A stretch of DNA of 64,000 bases, from the NCBI GenBank assembly GCA_963575645.1, contig OY754467.1, positions 36,887,108 through 36,951,107 of the forward strand, given 5' to 3'. A program made the position numbers and the translations under genes. Source of the stretch: Xanthostigma xanthostigma. Taxonomy: Eukaryota > Arthropoda > Insecta > Raphidioptera > Raphidiidae. Positions 19,858-31,413 of the stretch are shown in pieces (position 1 is the first letter of the stretch; every line of letters starts with the position of its first letter). The notes beneath the pieces were generated by a model. That model was not told the DNA's origin, searched no databases, and saw only the letters and a list, made by a program, of their open reading frames with translations.

Positions 19858-20618
19858 ATATACATATTATATTACTTGATTTAAATAAGTGATGAAGTTG
19901 AAATCAGGTAAAAAGTGACAAAAATAGCACACAAAATATACAGAAGAAAAAAAATACATTTAAAAAAAAATTAAGACCTTCTCAGTATTTTTGACATAAA
20001 GAAACTTTAAAATGTTAATTAGACTACCCGTAATTTGAAATCTCACGTCGTACTGTAAAGAAATATTGACAAATATCTCATTTTCCTCGCACTTTTATTA
20101 ATTGTTTTTTTATATGTATTAAAAGAATCGTAATTTTCCGACTTCGTTCGAAAGTTTCACCTCTATAAAGTCCGAACAATTTTTTTACGGTCGCCGCTCG
20201 TACAAATACTTAATGAGAATAGAGACGTGTGTAGTTTCAACCTTCACATTGACTTTGTTCTCTGACCGGGATCTGAACCTACGCATCTCTACGGTGGGCG
20301 TGTAGTGAACTGCTTATTTTGGTGCATATCCGTTATTTACCGTTAAATATATTATAACATCTTTGTTCAATAACAAACGATCTTGTTAATACTCAGTAAT
20401 ATCTGAATAACAGTAATTTGATTGTCTTATAATTATTTATTTCGGTTGGGATGAGTCTCTGTTATGTAATACCTTATTTGTAACCGAACTGAAGACTTGA
20501 TCGTAGTGTAGGATTTGTTGATTATAGCGTATCAACTCATTTTAATACTTTTTAATAAATTTCCAAGGCCCCGAAAAACCTAGATCCTCTTGCTCCTGAC
20601 GGTTAGAATATAATATTA
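19858..20618. other. no gene recognised
   Basis: AT-rich. A weak tRNA-B-box-like match on the minus strand around 20260-20310 was not strong enough to annotate. Confidence 0.4.
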
Positions 20619-21490
20619 CTAGCAATTACCCGCGGCTTTGCACGTGATTGAGACGAAACACGGACGCATTCCCATCATTTGAAATAGTTCCTCCTTTCTC
20701 GTCGTGATCCTCCTAATTTTCAAAATTGATGACATTCACGTGATCAACGTCCTGACAAACCTTGAAAATGACACCCATGTTGATTTTTATAGACTATTTA
20801 CCTCTTTTCACCTTCTGAAGGGACTGTTTTTGAACAAGCACGAAACACGTATTTGTTTATTTATTGACAGGAGTAATCCTTCGCATTTTCGAATTAATAC
20901 ATCTATCTTATATGATTTCTTCATGCAAGTTTTGAACCCCCGTTAAGGCCCCCATACACCTCGTTGTTTTTTGGCAGTTTTAACCGCACGGGTAAAACGG
21001 TCGGTGTGTGGCCAAAAACCGTCCTTCTTACCGGCGTTCAAAAATATCTGCTGCTGTTTGATTTAAACCGTCCGTTTTAAACGTGTCGTTCAAGTCGGCC
21101 CGTGTGTGTGACGACGCAGTTAAAAAGGACGGGTTTTGTTCGACTCTGTAACGTTGTAAGATCCATCAAAGCAGATTAGATGATGCAACGACTTCAGAAA
21201 AACTGAACGAAACAACGCCTAGTGTATGGATATGGTCGTTGTTCGTGTTTACCCGTACAGTTTTGCCCGTGCGGTTAAAACTGCCAAAAAAGAACGAGGT
21301 GTATGGGGGCCTTTACACCCGTTTAGGGGCTGAACTTTCAAAAATCCGTTCTTAGCGGATACCTACGACATAATAACTTTCTGTGTGCCAAATTTCAGTC
21401 CAATCCGTCCAGTGGTTTGTGCTGTGCGTTTATAGATCAGTCAGGCAGTCGATCAGTCAGTCAGGGTTTCCTTTTATATATTTAGAAGAT
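20619..21490 (+). mobile_element. Dispersed repeat starting TACTAGCAATTACCCGCGG, interrupted by a Harbinger-type element
   Basis: The head phrase ACTAGC-ATTACCCGCGGCTTTG is related to the heads at 28467, 60322, 62017 and 63781. The tail has CCAAATTTCAGTCCAATCCG and a run of CAGTCAG repeats, typical of the 3' parts of insect non-LTR (RTE-like) retroposons. The interior is cut by 20946-21312. No reverse transcriptase is present. Confidence 0.5.
20946..21312. mobile_element. PIF/Harbinger-type MITE with long TIRs
   Basis: AGGCCCCCATACACCTCGTT at 20946 and AACGAGGTGTATGGGGGCCT ending 21312 are inverted. The TIRs extend further inward (GGCAGTTTTAACCGCACGGG). TTA is duplicated on both sides (20943-20945, 21313-21315). 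The interior has repeated CCGTCCGTTTTAAACG-like phrases and no coding signal. Confidence 0.85.
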
Positions 21491-21961
21491 TAAACCATCC
21501 GGAGACAGTTAATTTATCTGTAGTCTTTTCATCACAAGTTGTAAACAAATAATGTAAACAAAATACGAATAAATGTAGAATAAAATATATATATTTCGTT
21601 GTTCTACTTTATGTAGCTGGTAATTTCGGTGATATTTCAAGGCCATGCCATATAGATGTATTCATGTACAGCGTATGTAACACTTCTTGATCCGTGTCTG
21701 TGGTCTCTGCCCGTCATCGCAATCAGGTGAGACTGTGAGAGAAATTCACTTCCTACTTAAACTTGGCGCCGTTCAGTTGTCAGCCGCGAGATATCTAAAC
21801 GTTATCTGTACATCCGCTCCCGAGTAACAACTAACTAAACAGTTTCAAGTTAAATTATATTATGCACCAAGACCTCAATTTGCGTCTTTCAACAATTAAC
21901 TAGGGGTGTGCGAATAGTTGATTTCACTTTTCGAGTCTCTGATGAATTCGATTTCTGAGAT
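21491..21961. other. no gene recognised
   Basis: AT-rich with one moderately GC-rich patch (21700-21800). No exon supported. Confidence 0.4.
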
Positions 21962-22560
21962 CGTGTTGTACAAGGACATAAAAAAACGACCACGTGCATG
22001 TCGGACTCGCGCACCGAGGGTGCAGTTCAAACGTGTAGATATTTAAATAGCTTGTCCATAACGGGAATCGAGTGACGAGTCTCGGAGATTTTTCCCGCTT
22101 ACCCGTTGGAAAACTGTTGTCTCCATACACTGACAAACGTCGCGGTCAAATTGTAATGAGTTCAGATGGACTACTGATGTGTATTGTACCTCGTGGCTAT
22201 ATCCGATAGACTAGTTGTCGTACCGTGTAGTATGCGAGAGTTCTCGTATTGTGCTGTATAAACGCACCGGTAGCGGAGGCTTGTATATATTAGAGCTGTT
22301 ACTGTGTACGTCCGTAGCATGTGGCAGTTTAAAACATTATTTTTTTTTTATTTAACTACAAAATGGTTTTCGGATTTTTCCCTTTACTTGTGCTATAAAA
22401 TATTGCTTCTTGCCAAATTTCATGATTCAACGGGAAGTACCCTATAGGTTTTGATTCTTAAAAGTCTTGACAGACAGACGGACGGACGGACAACAAAGTG
22501 ATCCTATAAACCTATAAGGGTTCCTTTTTTCCTTTTGAGATACGGAACCCTAAAAATAAA
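21962..22560 (+). mobile_element. Dispersed repeat, CGGACTCGCGCACCGAGGG ... CGGAACCCTAAAAA family
   Basis: The repeat holds GTCGGACTCGCGCACCGAGG near 21998. A ladder of AACGGGAAGTACCCTATAGG and GACAGACGGACGGACGGAC follows, then AAGTGATCCTATAAAC and the end GATACGGAACCCTAAAAA. This phrase order is a widespread repeat in insects. An inverted partial copy (34410-34760) includes the GCTACCGGTGCGTTTGTACAGC segment. No coding. Confidence 0.6.
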
Positions 22561-23557
22561 TGCAGAGTGCGTCGAAAAAAACGCTTTCTATTTTTTTAAG
22601 AGCATTAATGTTACGAATCGTTTTGTGGCATTGACGCCTTTTTATAGAGAAAACCATTAATTAAATTTCGTAAAATACACGATTTCAAAAAAAAAGTAAT
22701 CAAAATACTCTAAAAAACGTTCACGAAAATTAAAATTAAATGTCGTACGCAGAGAAAAATCTGCCCTATAATTTCTTTTGTAAACATTGTCCCGTCGAAG
22801 TAGGCATTCTTTCAAAACCTATGAATATAGCGAATCTGGCTTTTTCAGAAAGATCTTTCGACGAAGTACATGTTATTGAAAATGTTTGTTTTATTTTTTG
22901 CTATTTTAATCGAACCCCGCGAACGACGGTTCGGCTCGCTTTTATAGCTAAATGGGGTAAAACAAGATCCGAGTGTCGGTAATGAAATCTCTAGGGTGCC
23001 CTGTTACAGTCCCACTTGTGCTCTACGTGTTTACACGGGGTATACATACGCCGCTGTACATGAATACTGGAATAATATGTGCTGTATACAGGCCGATCTA
23101 TTTTTAAATGATTTTTATTTCGTACATTTCGTATATTTGTTTATTACTAATTAACTATTTTTGTTTCAAATCTTGCGACAGTTGTGTCAACTATACTTCC
23201 CGTTATCCGATTGAGCTGAAATTTTGCATACGTATGCAGTTCCGATTACAATACAACTGACTGACCGGTTCGGCTTTCGTTCCGATGCAAATGACACTTT
23301 TAATAAGGCACACTAAAAACTTAAAAATAAATTAGGTAAAAAAGGTTTTTAAGTTAAGCGGCTTTATTGTACAATCGATGATGTACATAATTGAGTCACC
23401 ATAGGGGGATTTGATTAAATAAAATCGTGGGGCACATTTCGTAGATAACATTCATTTATTTGAGATTGGAAATCGTATTTAGACTATCTTCTTCGACCAT
23501 GTTACTATAAATGTCCCCAACGATTTTGTTTTAGTTTAATCAAGCCTCCCCCCCCCC
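22561..23557. other. no gene recognised; possible repeat tail
   Basis: An 80-codon frame at 22740-22982 includes a Cys-x2-Cys pair (CKHC) but no recognised fold. At 23180-23300 the phrase CCGTTATCCGATTGAGCTGAAATTTTGCAT resembles retroposon 3' sequence. A poly-C run (23545-23560) follows. Confidence 0.35.
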
Positions 23558-23862
23558 CCGGTGGCGTATTTAGGCGTAGGCGAAGCGGGCCCTCGCCCAC
23601 GGCGTCGCGCTTATGGGGAGCTCGTGTGGGATTCCCTTGCGTGCTGATTTGGGACCAATCGCCATAAACTATATTATACCTACGCTAAATAAGTAGTACG
23701 ATTAGTATCTAGGTATTCTAAAAGACCCTACAAAATATAATCTACATACAAATATGGTAGGATCATTGTATTGTTTTTGAGAACAGATACCTACCGAAAG
23801 AAAAGGGCCTCGCTGATGCGACTTCGCCCACGCGTCTAGATTAGCTCACGCTACGCAACTGA
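23558..23862. mobile_element. Possible hAT-type element
   Basis: The start CGGTGGCGTATTTAGGCG and a decayed mirror near 23820-23860 (CTTCGCCCACGCGTCTAG) resemble hAT-type ends. Target duplication was not identified, so the boundaries are uncertain. Confidence 0.3.
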
Positions 23863-23879
23863 AGCTTTTTTACCTATTA

Positions 23880-24192
23880 GTATATCTCATGTTTCGCTCT
23901 CAAGATCACGTTGTAGTACATGTCTTTGTACACAGAAGGAGCCACAATTCAGAAAAAGTAAGAAAGAGACCGCCCAGTTCCATCTCACGTCAAATCATGT
24001 CATAATGTTCTTTGTGCAGTCACAGTTCAGACGCATTTTTCCTCAAAAAATTATTTTAAAAGTGATTTTTTTGTTTTTGATGATTAATAGTCCTGTTTGG
24101 ATATTGTCAAACAATGGTTTTTTTTCAACCTTGTGTTTTAGTCTAACTCTGAACATCTACAATGTGATCTTGAAAGCGCAACATGAGATATA
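23880..24192. mobile_element. TIR element, CATGTTTCGCTCTCAAGATCAC ends (copy A)
   Basis: TATCTCATGTTTCGCTCTCAAGATCA (23882) is mirrored by TGATCTTGAAAGCGCAACATGAGATA (ending 24192). The interior GTACATGTCTTTGTACACAGA and CAGAAAAAGTAAGAAAGAG is shared, inverted, with the adjoining element at 24191-24500. Confidence 0.65.
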
Positions 24193-24500
24193 ATTGTATG
24201 ATCGAAGCTCAATCGTATAATTATGTCGATTGTTTCGCTCGAAGAGATCACCCCTAACCCAAGCCTTGTTCCATTAAATGGTAAAGGGAAGGAGAATCAG
24301 GATCTCCCACCCATGATCTCTTCAAATCGTATTCACTTTGAACTTTATGACATAATCTGACGTGAGATGGCACTGGGCTGTCTCTTTCTTACTTTTTCTG
24401 AATTGTGGCTCCCTCTGTGTACAAAGACATGTACTACAATGTGATCTCTTCGAACCAAACAATTGATATAATTACGATTGAGCTTCATACAATTTAATTT
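24191..24500. mobile_element. TIR element, AATTGTATGATCGAAGCTCAAT ends (copy B)
   Basis: AATTGTATGATCGAAGCTCAATCG near 24191 is mirrored by a stretch ending CGATTGAGCTTCATACAATT near 24498. The interior is an inverted relative of copy A. The two elements abut, and together they form a larger palindrome-like arrangement. Confidence 0.65.
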
Positions 24501-25443
24501 TTCTTTTAACACGGTAGTCCTAGAGCCGACCGTCAGACTTCTTACGTATCGAATACACTTTCCTCTCAGGAGAAACATAGTTTGCATTCCAGCGTTTTTT
24601 GAAAATCAACGCTCCCAATAATCCGAACTCGTAGCAGTCGGTTTGTGTATACCGATCAGCGGGTTTATATATAGTTGAACTTTTGAATGATACTCTACAT
24701 ATTATCAACCTGCTAACATATACCTATAGTTACCATGGGTATGAAGGTAGATACTATATCAGTGAACAGTGTTTAATACATAATTCAAAACGCGTCAGTG
24801 AAGGGTTGGCGGGAGCGACGGGGGAAGAGGAGGGTGGAGTAGTTCATGCGGTCGGATGAATCGTGCCTGAATTCATATGGTTCCTATTGTGCACTGTACA
24901 TACGGGTTATTAATAAACATCTTGGGTTACCTTTGTAATTTCGGCTCCATGTAACCATAAATTTTAATTATTGCTTTGCGTTCAATATTTTCACAGAGTC
25001 GCCAAAATAACTGCTATTGAAAAGGTGACGCCCTATTTGAAATTGAAGTAAAACAACGCAGCAATAAAATTAAGGGAAATTTCAAAGAGTGCATCAATTG
25101 TGGATAAATTGTTTTTCATTTTTTATCTTTACTGCCAGCTCCTCTCCCCCATATTTCCGAATAGGTGTTTCAGTGAAATGTTGCGGCAGTGACTTTTGTG
25201 ACAAGCAGTTTCAACAGTTCTACAGAGCTTATCGTATCTAGAGCTCATACAATCCTCCTTGGTCAGCTGTGAAAATGTTAAGATGATTCTGTATCTGTAA
25301 TCTATAGTATTTAACATTTCTTTTGAGAGTACCGGAAGTAATTGTTTGTTCTTTCTTTTATTTTTCTAAAAAAATATTCTTTATCACGTTACACTTTATA
25401 CCATTAAGTTGGAAGCTTTGAGTTTCAAAATTATCTGTGGTAC
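24501..25443. other. no gene recognised
   Basis: Two short minus-strand frames overlap here without recognised domains. No splice-supported exon. Confidence 0.4.
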
Positions 25444-25451
25444 CAACTGTT

Positions 25452-25764
25452 TAAGGCCGTAGCTAGGATTTCATTTCGGGGGGAGTCGAGCTTTAGACCA
25501 GAAACACCAAGCAACAACTTTATTTGAAAATAAGCGAGCATATATTATAATTTTACATAAATTATAAATACCTACTTTAATTAAAAGGCAGCCGAAAAGA
25601 TTACGATGAAAGTGTTAATTGATTCATTTAATTTATTAACAATTTCGATTTTACTCGTTCCGAAAAACGTGGAATCCAATTAGTGTATCATAGATCCGAA
25701 AAAAGGCTAAGGTATTTCGGGAGGGGTTTCAACCCCCAAAACACTCTCCCTGCCTACAGCCTTA
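25452..25764. mobile_element. hAT-type MITE with 8-bp target duplication
   Basis: TAAGGCCGTAG (25452) and CTACAGCCTTA (ending 25764) form the TIRs, with one mismatch. CAACTGTT is duplicated exactly at 25444-25451 and 25765-25772. The 8-bp duplication is the hAT signature. The interior has GGGGGGAGTCGAGC and GGGGTTTCAACCCCC, and no coding signal. Confidence 0.8.
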
Positions 25765-25772
25765 CAACTGTT

Positions 25773-26398
25773 TAATATAAACATTTCTTCTTATTGTGGT
25801 ATTTTTGAGGTCAGCTACAACAATTATCTGGGATTATTGTTAGTTATTATTATTCTTAATAAATGAAAATCTAATTGATACTCTCATCAGCTCTCAGATT
25901 AGAACCTGGGAACACTAGATAAAATCTAATATTTTTGAGTTAAAAATAAAAATAATGTCTCTATGCTTTCTCTGAATAGTCATAATTTTCTCAGCATCGA
26001 AAAAATCATCACAATGGAATTTTCCCAACTTTGCAGTGTAGAACTGGTGTAGATTTTTCTGCTTTCTATTTTTTGGTGAGTGAAGTATTAATACTATGGG
26101 AAATGTATGCTAGTTTGCAGAACAAATTGACTTAGACAGAGTGCCCGTCGGAAAAAATTTTACTGACACATATAATCCCCAAACTTTGTATATGGCTTCA
26201 TTAGGCCTAGTCTGACACCTATTTCCTCTATGACTTTTCTTGATTTTGGGGCGTTTTCCCTCTAAATTTTCCGAAAGGTGTCGTTTTGACGACATGTAAA
26301 TAGATACTGTTTGTTTTGTTAATAGGATAGCTTAAACAACTTCAACCAAAACGCTAAAACAATATTCTCTGACAAATAACATGAACCATTTAAAATGT
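25773..26398. other. no gene recognised
   Basis: The 61-codon minus-strand frame at 26110-26295 is lysine- and arginine-rich without a recognised domain. GTGTC-containing phrases recur before the hairpin at 26400. Confidence 0.4.
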
Positions 26399-26399
26399 C

Positions 26400-26435
26400 T
26401 GACACCTCGAATATGCGAACATATTCGAGGTGTCA
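26400..26435. repeat. Perfect 16-bp-stem hairpin
   Basis: TGACACCTCGAATATG, loop CGAA, CATATTCGAGGTGTCA: a perfect stem with a four-base loop. No T-run follows it, so a terminator role is not implied. Confidence 0.85.
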
Positions 26436-27928
26436 TCCATATATCTAAAATCTCGCAAAACGTATCTGTAGCTTAAAATCTACTGGTTTTTAGGCTATGC
26501 GCCCACATGGACACTTTTTCTTAGTGACCTTTAAACTATAAAATAAAACCATTTTTGATCAATTTAACCGCGAACCAAATCCAATAACGTTTGTGCGGGG
26601 TCCTTTTGATAAAGGTTTCCTAACTTTACATTCTGTTTTCTAGTTTCTATGAGTGAAATATGAATATAATGGGAGATGTAATACGCAGCTGGTGTAATGT
26701 CCCGAGGCGGTTATTAAAAAACCTACATATATGTCTGTGTAGATATAGGATACACGAGTGTATGTGCAGATAAAAAGATAAAAGAGAACAAAACGAACGG
26801 ACGTTTTAAACACACCTTGCCTATAGACACTCGATCATCAATATAAATTGATCTGAAACAACTGCAAAACAACAAAACAAAAAACAACAGCTGATACAGC
26901 CACCTGGTTGAGTTCTTTCGTTGATGGAACCTAGTTGGATGACATTTTCAAAATTTGAGGACTTTAAAAGTTTCTTTTCAAGCCTTATGGTATTAAACGG
27001 TAACTGACGGGTCACTTTTGGAAATTACTGTTGGATTGATTAAATGGACTTTATTTATTTTACTTTACGCACTAGAACGAAATGGGTCATTTTACTACCG
27101 CTATATAGAGACATGAAATTCAACTATTTTATGGGGTTTGCAAAAACTGCTATTATAAATGATTTAGGACTGACAGTTGACATTTTTTAAATGCAAATTT
27201 ACTTATTCCTTCATAATTTTATCTCGTTGTTCCATTTACGGTTCTCGGAAATTATCAGAGGCGGACACAATTTTTTTTTTAAATTGAAGCTTTTAGTCCA
27301 CAGATCTGTTATCACTATTTTTTTTGTGTGAAATTTCTTTAAAAGGGGTGATTTCAAGCGATAATAATAGTAAAAAAGACGGGGGGGAAGCGGGGAGCAG
27401 AGGAACGTAAACACAGAAAATTCATTGATGTTCATGATACATAAGTGTGAGATAAATGTAAATATGTACGTATGTCGGAGATTATGCAAACAGTTTGACA
27501 AGTCGACTTTGACAATAATTGAAGTGTATATTTAAATTAGACAATTAAAATTTTATTTTGTTTCCAAATAATTTAAGAAAGTGTTTATGTTAATTTAATT
27601 CCAAAATAAAGTTTTTAAATATAACATAAACTGTACCAAGTCTAAAATTTGATCTTAGATCAGGAAAAAAATAATGAAAATGGTAAATGTATCAAATGAT
27701 GTTAGATTCTTTTTGAAAATTAATTCTGACAGCTTTTTTGTGATAATCATAACAACGATAGACAGATCTCACATAGACATTTTCTTTGAATTTATAACAA
27801 ATTAAATATATAGGTACACAACATGATGGATCAAGCTAAATCAAAAGAAATATTAGGTACTGTAAATGGAAACTAATGCAAGAGGAATAAAATGATTGTC
27901 CTAGGTCTGTGTCAAAATATCGTGTTAC
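26436..27928. other. no gene recognised
   Basis: About 1.5 kb. The minus-strand frames at 26821-27015 and 27211-27501 show no domain. No terminal repeats were found. Confidence 0.4.
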
Positions 27929-28660
27929 CATTCCAACCCACAAGTGGGGAATGGTACTAGTTTAGGTCAAAAATCACTTTTCAAAAATTTTCCAATATCT
28001 TTCCGTTTTGAGGTCCCCCGAATCCAAAAAACAGATTTTTGGAAAATCTCTGTGCGTCTGTTTGTCTGTGAACACGATACAGGTCAAACGGATGAGCGGA
28101 TTGAAACCAAATTTTGGGAGGATGTTTGGTATGCAAATATGAAGAGCCCTATTGTTTTTGGGGAAAATCGGCGCATGCGCAGAAGAGATATATGCTAAAA
28201 CGGTATTTTTTATATAATAATGGTATACTTTTCATAACGGCTTATTATTCTATTTATTTTTTCTAGAAAGTTTTGTTGAAAAAAAAATTTTCTAAACATT
28301 ATAGTTTCGGAAATATTTTGAAAATAAAAAAAAATCATCCGCTCTTTTGTTTTATGGATCTGTCAGAAATAAACTAGTTAAGCATGCTTTGATTAATTTT
28401 TACATGACGTGGAACATACTATGTAGGTAACCATGGCACCGAATAGTTAATATCATATTGAATACTAGCCATTGCCCGCGTCACCTCACGCGATATCAGA
28501 AATTTTATTTTCTTTATTATAATCAAAAGTCAACATTTTTGAAGTTGGAATGGTCCCGTCGCCCAATTGGCTGGAATTATTTTAAAACAATATCAAGATA
28601 CATGCAAAAAGTTTTGCACGGGTACACTAGTTATTATTCCAGCAGACAGCCACGACCAGA
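27929..28660 (+). repeat. Left arm of the satellite-bearing element (CCATTCC family), copy 1
   Basis: The arm opens with ACCATTCCAACCCACAAGTGG folding back to GGGGAATGGTA. It continues with GTGAACACGATACAGGTC, GGATTGAAACCAAATTTTGG and TCGGCGCATGCGCAGAAG. Sequence to 28660 matches 44761-45555 throughout, with small indels. The GGATTGAAACC to CATGCGC part is present inverted at 31440-31600, on the far side of the satellite. Confidence 0.75.
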
Positions 28661-28879
28661 GAAGTAAGTTAGTGACTAGGTTTAAAATAAAACCAGTGGG
28701 AGTATATGCCCAAGTAATTCAAGAATTACAAGGCGCGAAATTTTACATCATATATCCCGGTGTTTTGTTTGAAAATCGGTGTATATTTATCGTTCATCCC
28801 GGAAATTTTTTTTTAAAAACTACACATTTGCCCCTTCCCGTTTCAGTGCGAGACAATTCGCATACCCCTTTTTCAAAGC

Positions 28880-31205
28880 TTAGTCCGGCATCTTTAGAAG
28901 TCCGCCATATTGATTTTGAGTGATGTCACTTTATTTTTCGAGTTATTCTCAGCAAGCCCTTTCATTTGATACTATTATTGTAAGAAAGCATAATACAATT
29001 AGTTCGCCATCTTTAGAAGTCCGCCACATTGGATTTAGAGTGACGTCACTTTATTTTTCGAGTTATTCTCAGCAAGCTCTTTTATTTGATACCCATATTG
29101 TAGGAAAGCATAAAAATCTAAGTCTGCCATCATTAGAAGTCCGCCATATTAGATTTAGACTGACGTCACTTCATTTTTCGAGTTATTCTCAGCAAGCCAT
29201 TTCATTTGACACCCATATTGTAGGAAAGCATAATAAAGTTAGTCCGCCATCTTTAGAAGTCCGCCATATTGGATTTAGAGTAACGTCACTTTATTTTTCC
29301 AGTTATTCTCAGCAAGCTCTTCTATTTGATACCCATATTGTAGGAAAGCATAAAAAACTAAGTCCGCCATCATTAGAAATCCGCCATATTAGATTTAGAC
29401 TGACGTCACTTTATTTTTCGAGTTATTCTCAGCAAGCCCTTTCATTTGATACCCATATTGTAGGAAAGCATAATAAACTTAGTCCGCCATCTTTAGAAGT
29501 CCGCCATATTGGTTTTAGAGCGCCGTCACTTTATTTTTCGAGTTATTCTCAGCAAGCCCTTTCATTTCATACCCATATTGTAGGAAATCATAAAAAACTT
29601 AGTCCGCCATCTTTAAAAGTCCGCCATATTGGATTTAGAGTGACGTCACTTTATTTTTCGAGTTATTTTCAGCAAGCCCTTTCATTTGATACCCATATTG
29701 TGGGAAAGCATAAAAAACTTAGTCCGCCATCATTATAAGTCCGCCATATTAGGTTTAGACTGATGTCACTTTATTTTTCGAGTTATTCTCAGCAAGCCCT
29801 TTCATTTGATACCCATATTGTAGAAAAGCATAAATAACTTAGTTCGCCATCTTTAGAAGTCCGCCATATTGGTTTTAGAGTGACGTCACTTTATTTTTCG
29901 TATTATTTTTAGCAAGCCCTTTCATTTGATACCCATATTGTAGGAAATCATAAAAAACTTAGTCCGCCATCTTTAGAAGTCCGCCATATTGGTTTTAGAG
30001 TGACGTCACTTTATTTTTCGAGTTATTCTCAGCAAGCCCTTTCATTTGATACCCATATTGTAGGAAAGCATAATAAAATTAGTCCGCCATCTTTAGAAGG
30101 TCGCCATATTTGATTTAGAGTGACGTCACTTTATTTTTCGAGTTATTTTCAGCAAGCCCTTTCATTTGATACCCATATTGAAGGAAAGCATAAAAAACTT
30201 AGTCCGCCATCTTTAGAAGTCCGCCATATTGGATTTAGAGTGACGTCACTTTAAATTTCGAGTTATTTTCAGCAAGCCCTTTCATTTGATACCCATATTG
30301 TAGGAAATCATAAAAAACTTAGTCCGCCATCTTTAGAAGTCCGCCATTTGGTTTTAGAGTGACGTCACTTTATTTCTCGAGTTATTCTCAGCAAGCCCTT
30401 TCATTTGATACCCATATTGTAAGAAAGCATAATAAAATTAGTCCACCATCTTTAGAAGTCCGCCATATTGGTTTTAGAGTGACGTCACTTTATTTTTCGT
30501 ATTATTTTTAGCAAGCCCTTTCATTTGATACCCATATTGTAGAAAAGCATAAAAAACTTAGTCCGCCATCTTTAGAAGTCCACCATATTGGTTTTAGAGT
30601 GACGTCACTTTATTTTTCGAGTTATTCTCAGCAAGCCCTTTCATTTGATACCCATATTGTAGGAAATCATAAAAAACTTAGTCCGCCATCTTTAGAAGTC
30701 CGCCATATTGGTTTTAGAGTGACGTCACTTTATTTTTCGAATTATTCTCAGTAAGCCCTTTCATTTGATACCCATATTGTAGGAAAGCATAAAAAACTTA
30801 GTCCGCCATCTTTAGAAGTCCGCCATATTGGATTTAGAGTGACGTCACTTTATTTTTCGAGTTATTCTCAGCAAGCCCTTTCATTTGATACCCATATTGT
30901 AGGAAAGCATAAAAAACTTAGTCCGCCATCTTTAGAAGTCCGCCATATTGGTTTTAGAGTGACGTCACTTTATTTTTGAGTTATTCTCAGCAAGCCCTTT
31001 CATTTGATACCCATATTGTAGGAAAGCATAAAAAACTTAGTCCGCCATCTTTAGAAGTCCGCCATATTGGTTTTAGAGTGACGTCACTTTATTTTTGAGT
31101 TATTCTCAGCAAGCCCTTTCATTTGATACCCATATTGTAGGAAAGCATAATAAATTTAGTCCGCCATATTTAGAAGTCCTCCATATTGAATTTAGAGTGA
31201 CGTCA
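28880..31205 (+). repeat. 120-bp satellite, about 19 units
   Basis: Units of 120 bp start with TGACGTCACTTTATTTTTCG. Each continues with a short CAGCAAGCCC segment, TCATTTGATACCCATATTG, a GGAAAGCATAA segment, CCGCCATCTTTAGAAG and TCCGCCATATTGG. Units are mostly 90% or more alike by eye. A few single-base deletions (near 30348, 30976, 31095) shift the register. Early units alternate between an AGATTTAGAC and a GGATTTAGAG variant. Because 120 is a multiple of three, the array leaves a 272-codon open frame (28920-29738), which is a by-product and not a gene. Confidence 0.95.
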
Positions 31206-31413
31206 CACAGCTAACCATGCATTGTCATCCAAACTAAACGTGTATACAAATTTTTATCTCAATCGGTTGAAGATAACTGCTTCAAAATTACCGAAGGCAT
31301 TCTAGTCGCTCACTTAGTAATTTAGTCGCTCACTTATTAATTTAGTCACTCAACTATTATTTTAATATTCAAGTTATTAAAACAGTATCTCATCATCAGT
31401 CACCAAGTTTTTT

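Noticed and set aside
20251-20320. tRNA-like sequence on the minus strand
   Set aside because: Only a weak B-box-like GGTTCAGATCC was found. No D arm or paired stems could be drawn.
22740-22982. 80-codon frame with a Cys pair
   Set aside because: No recognised zinc-binding pattern beyond one CxxC, no splice sites in the right frame, and AT-rich context.
28920-29738. 272-codon open frame as a repeat protein gene
   Set aside because: It is only the satellite read in one frame. There is no start context, splice site or composition beyond the repeat, and later units shift frame by single-base deletions.
28880-31205. CRISPR-like array
   Set aside because: The 120-bp units are nearly identical throughout and have no unique spacers. 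The context is a eukaryotic genome.
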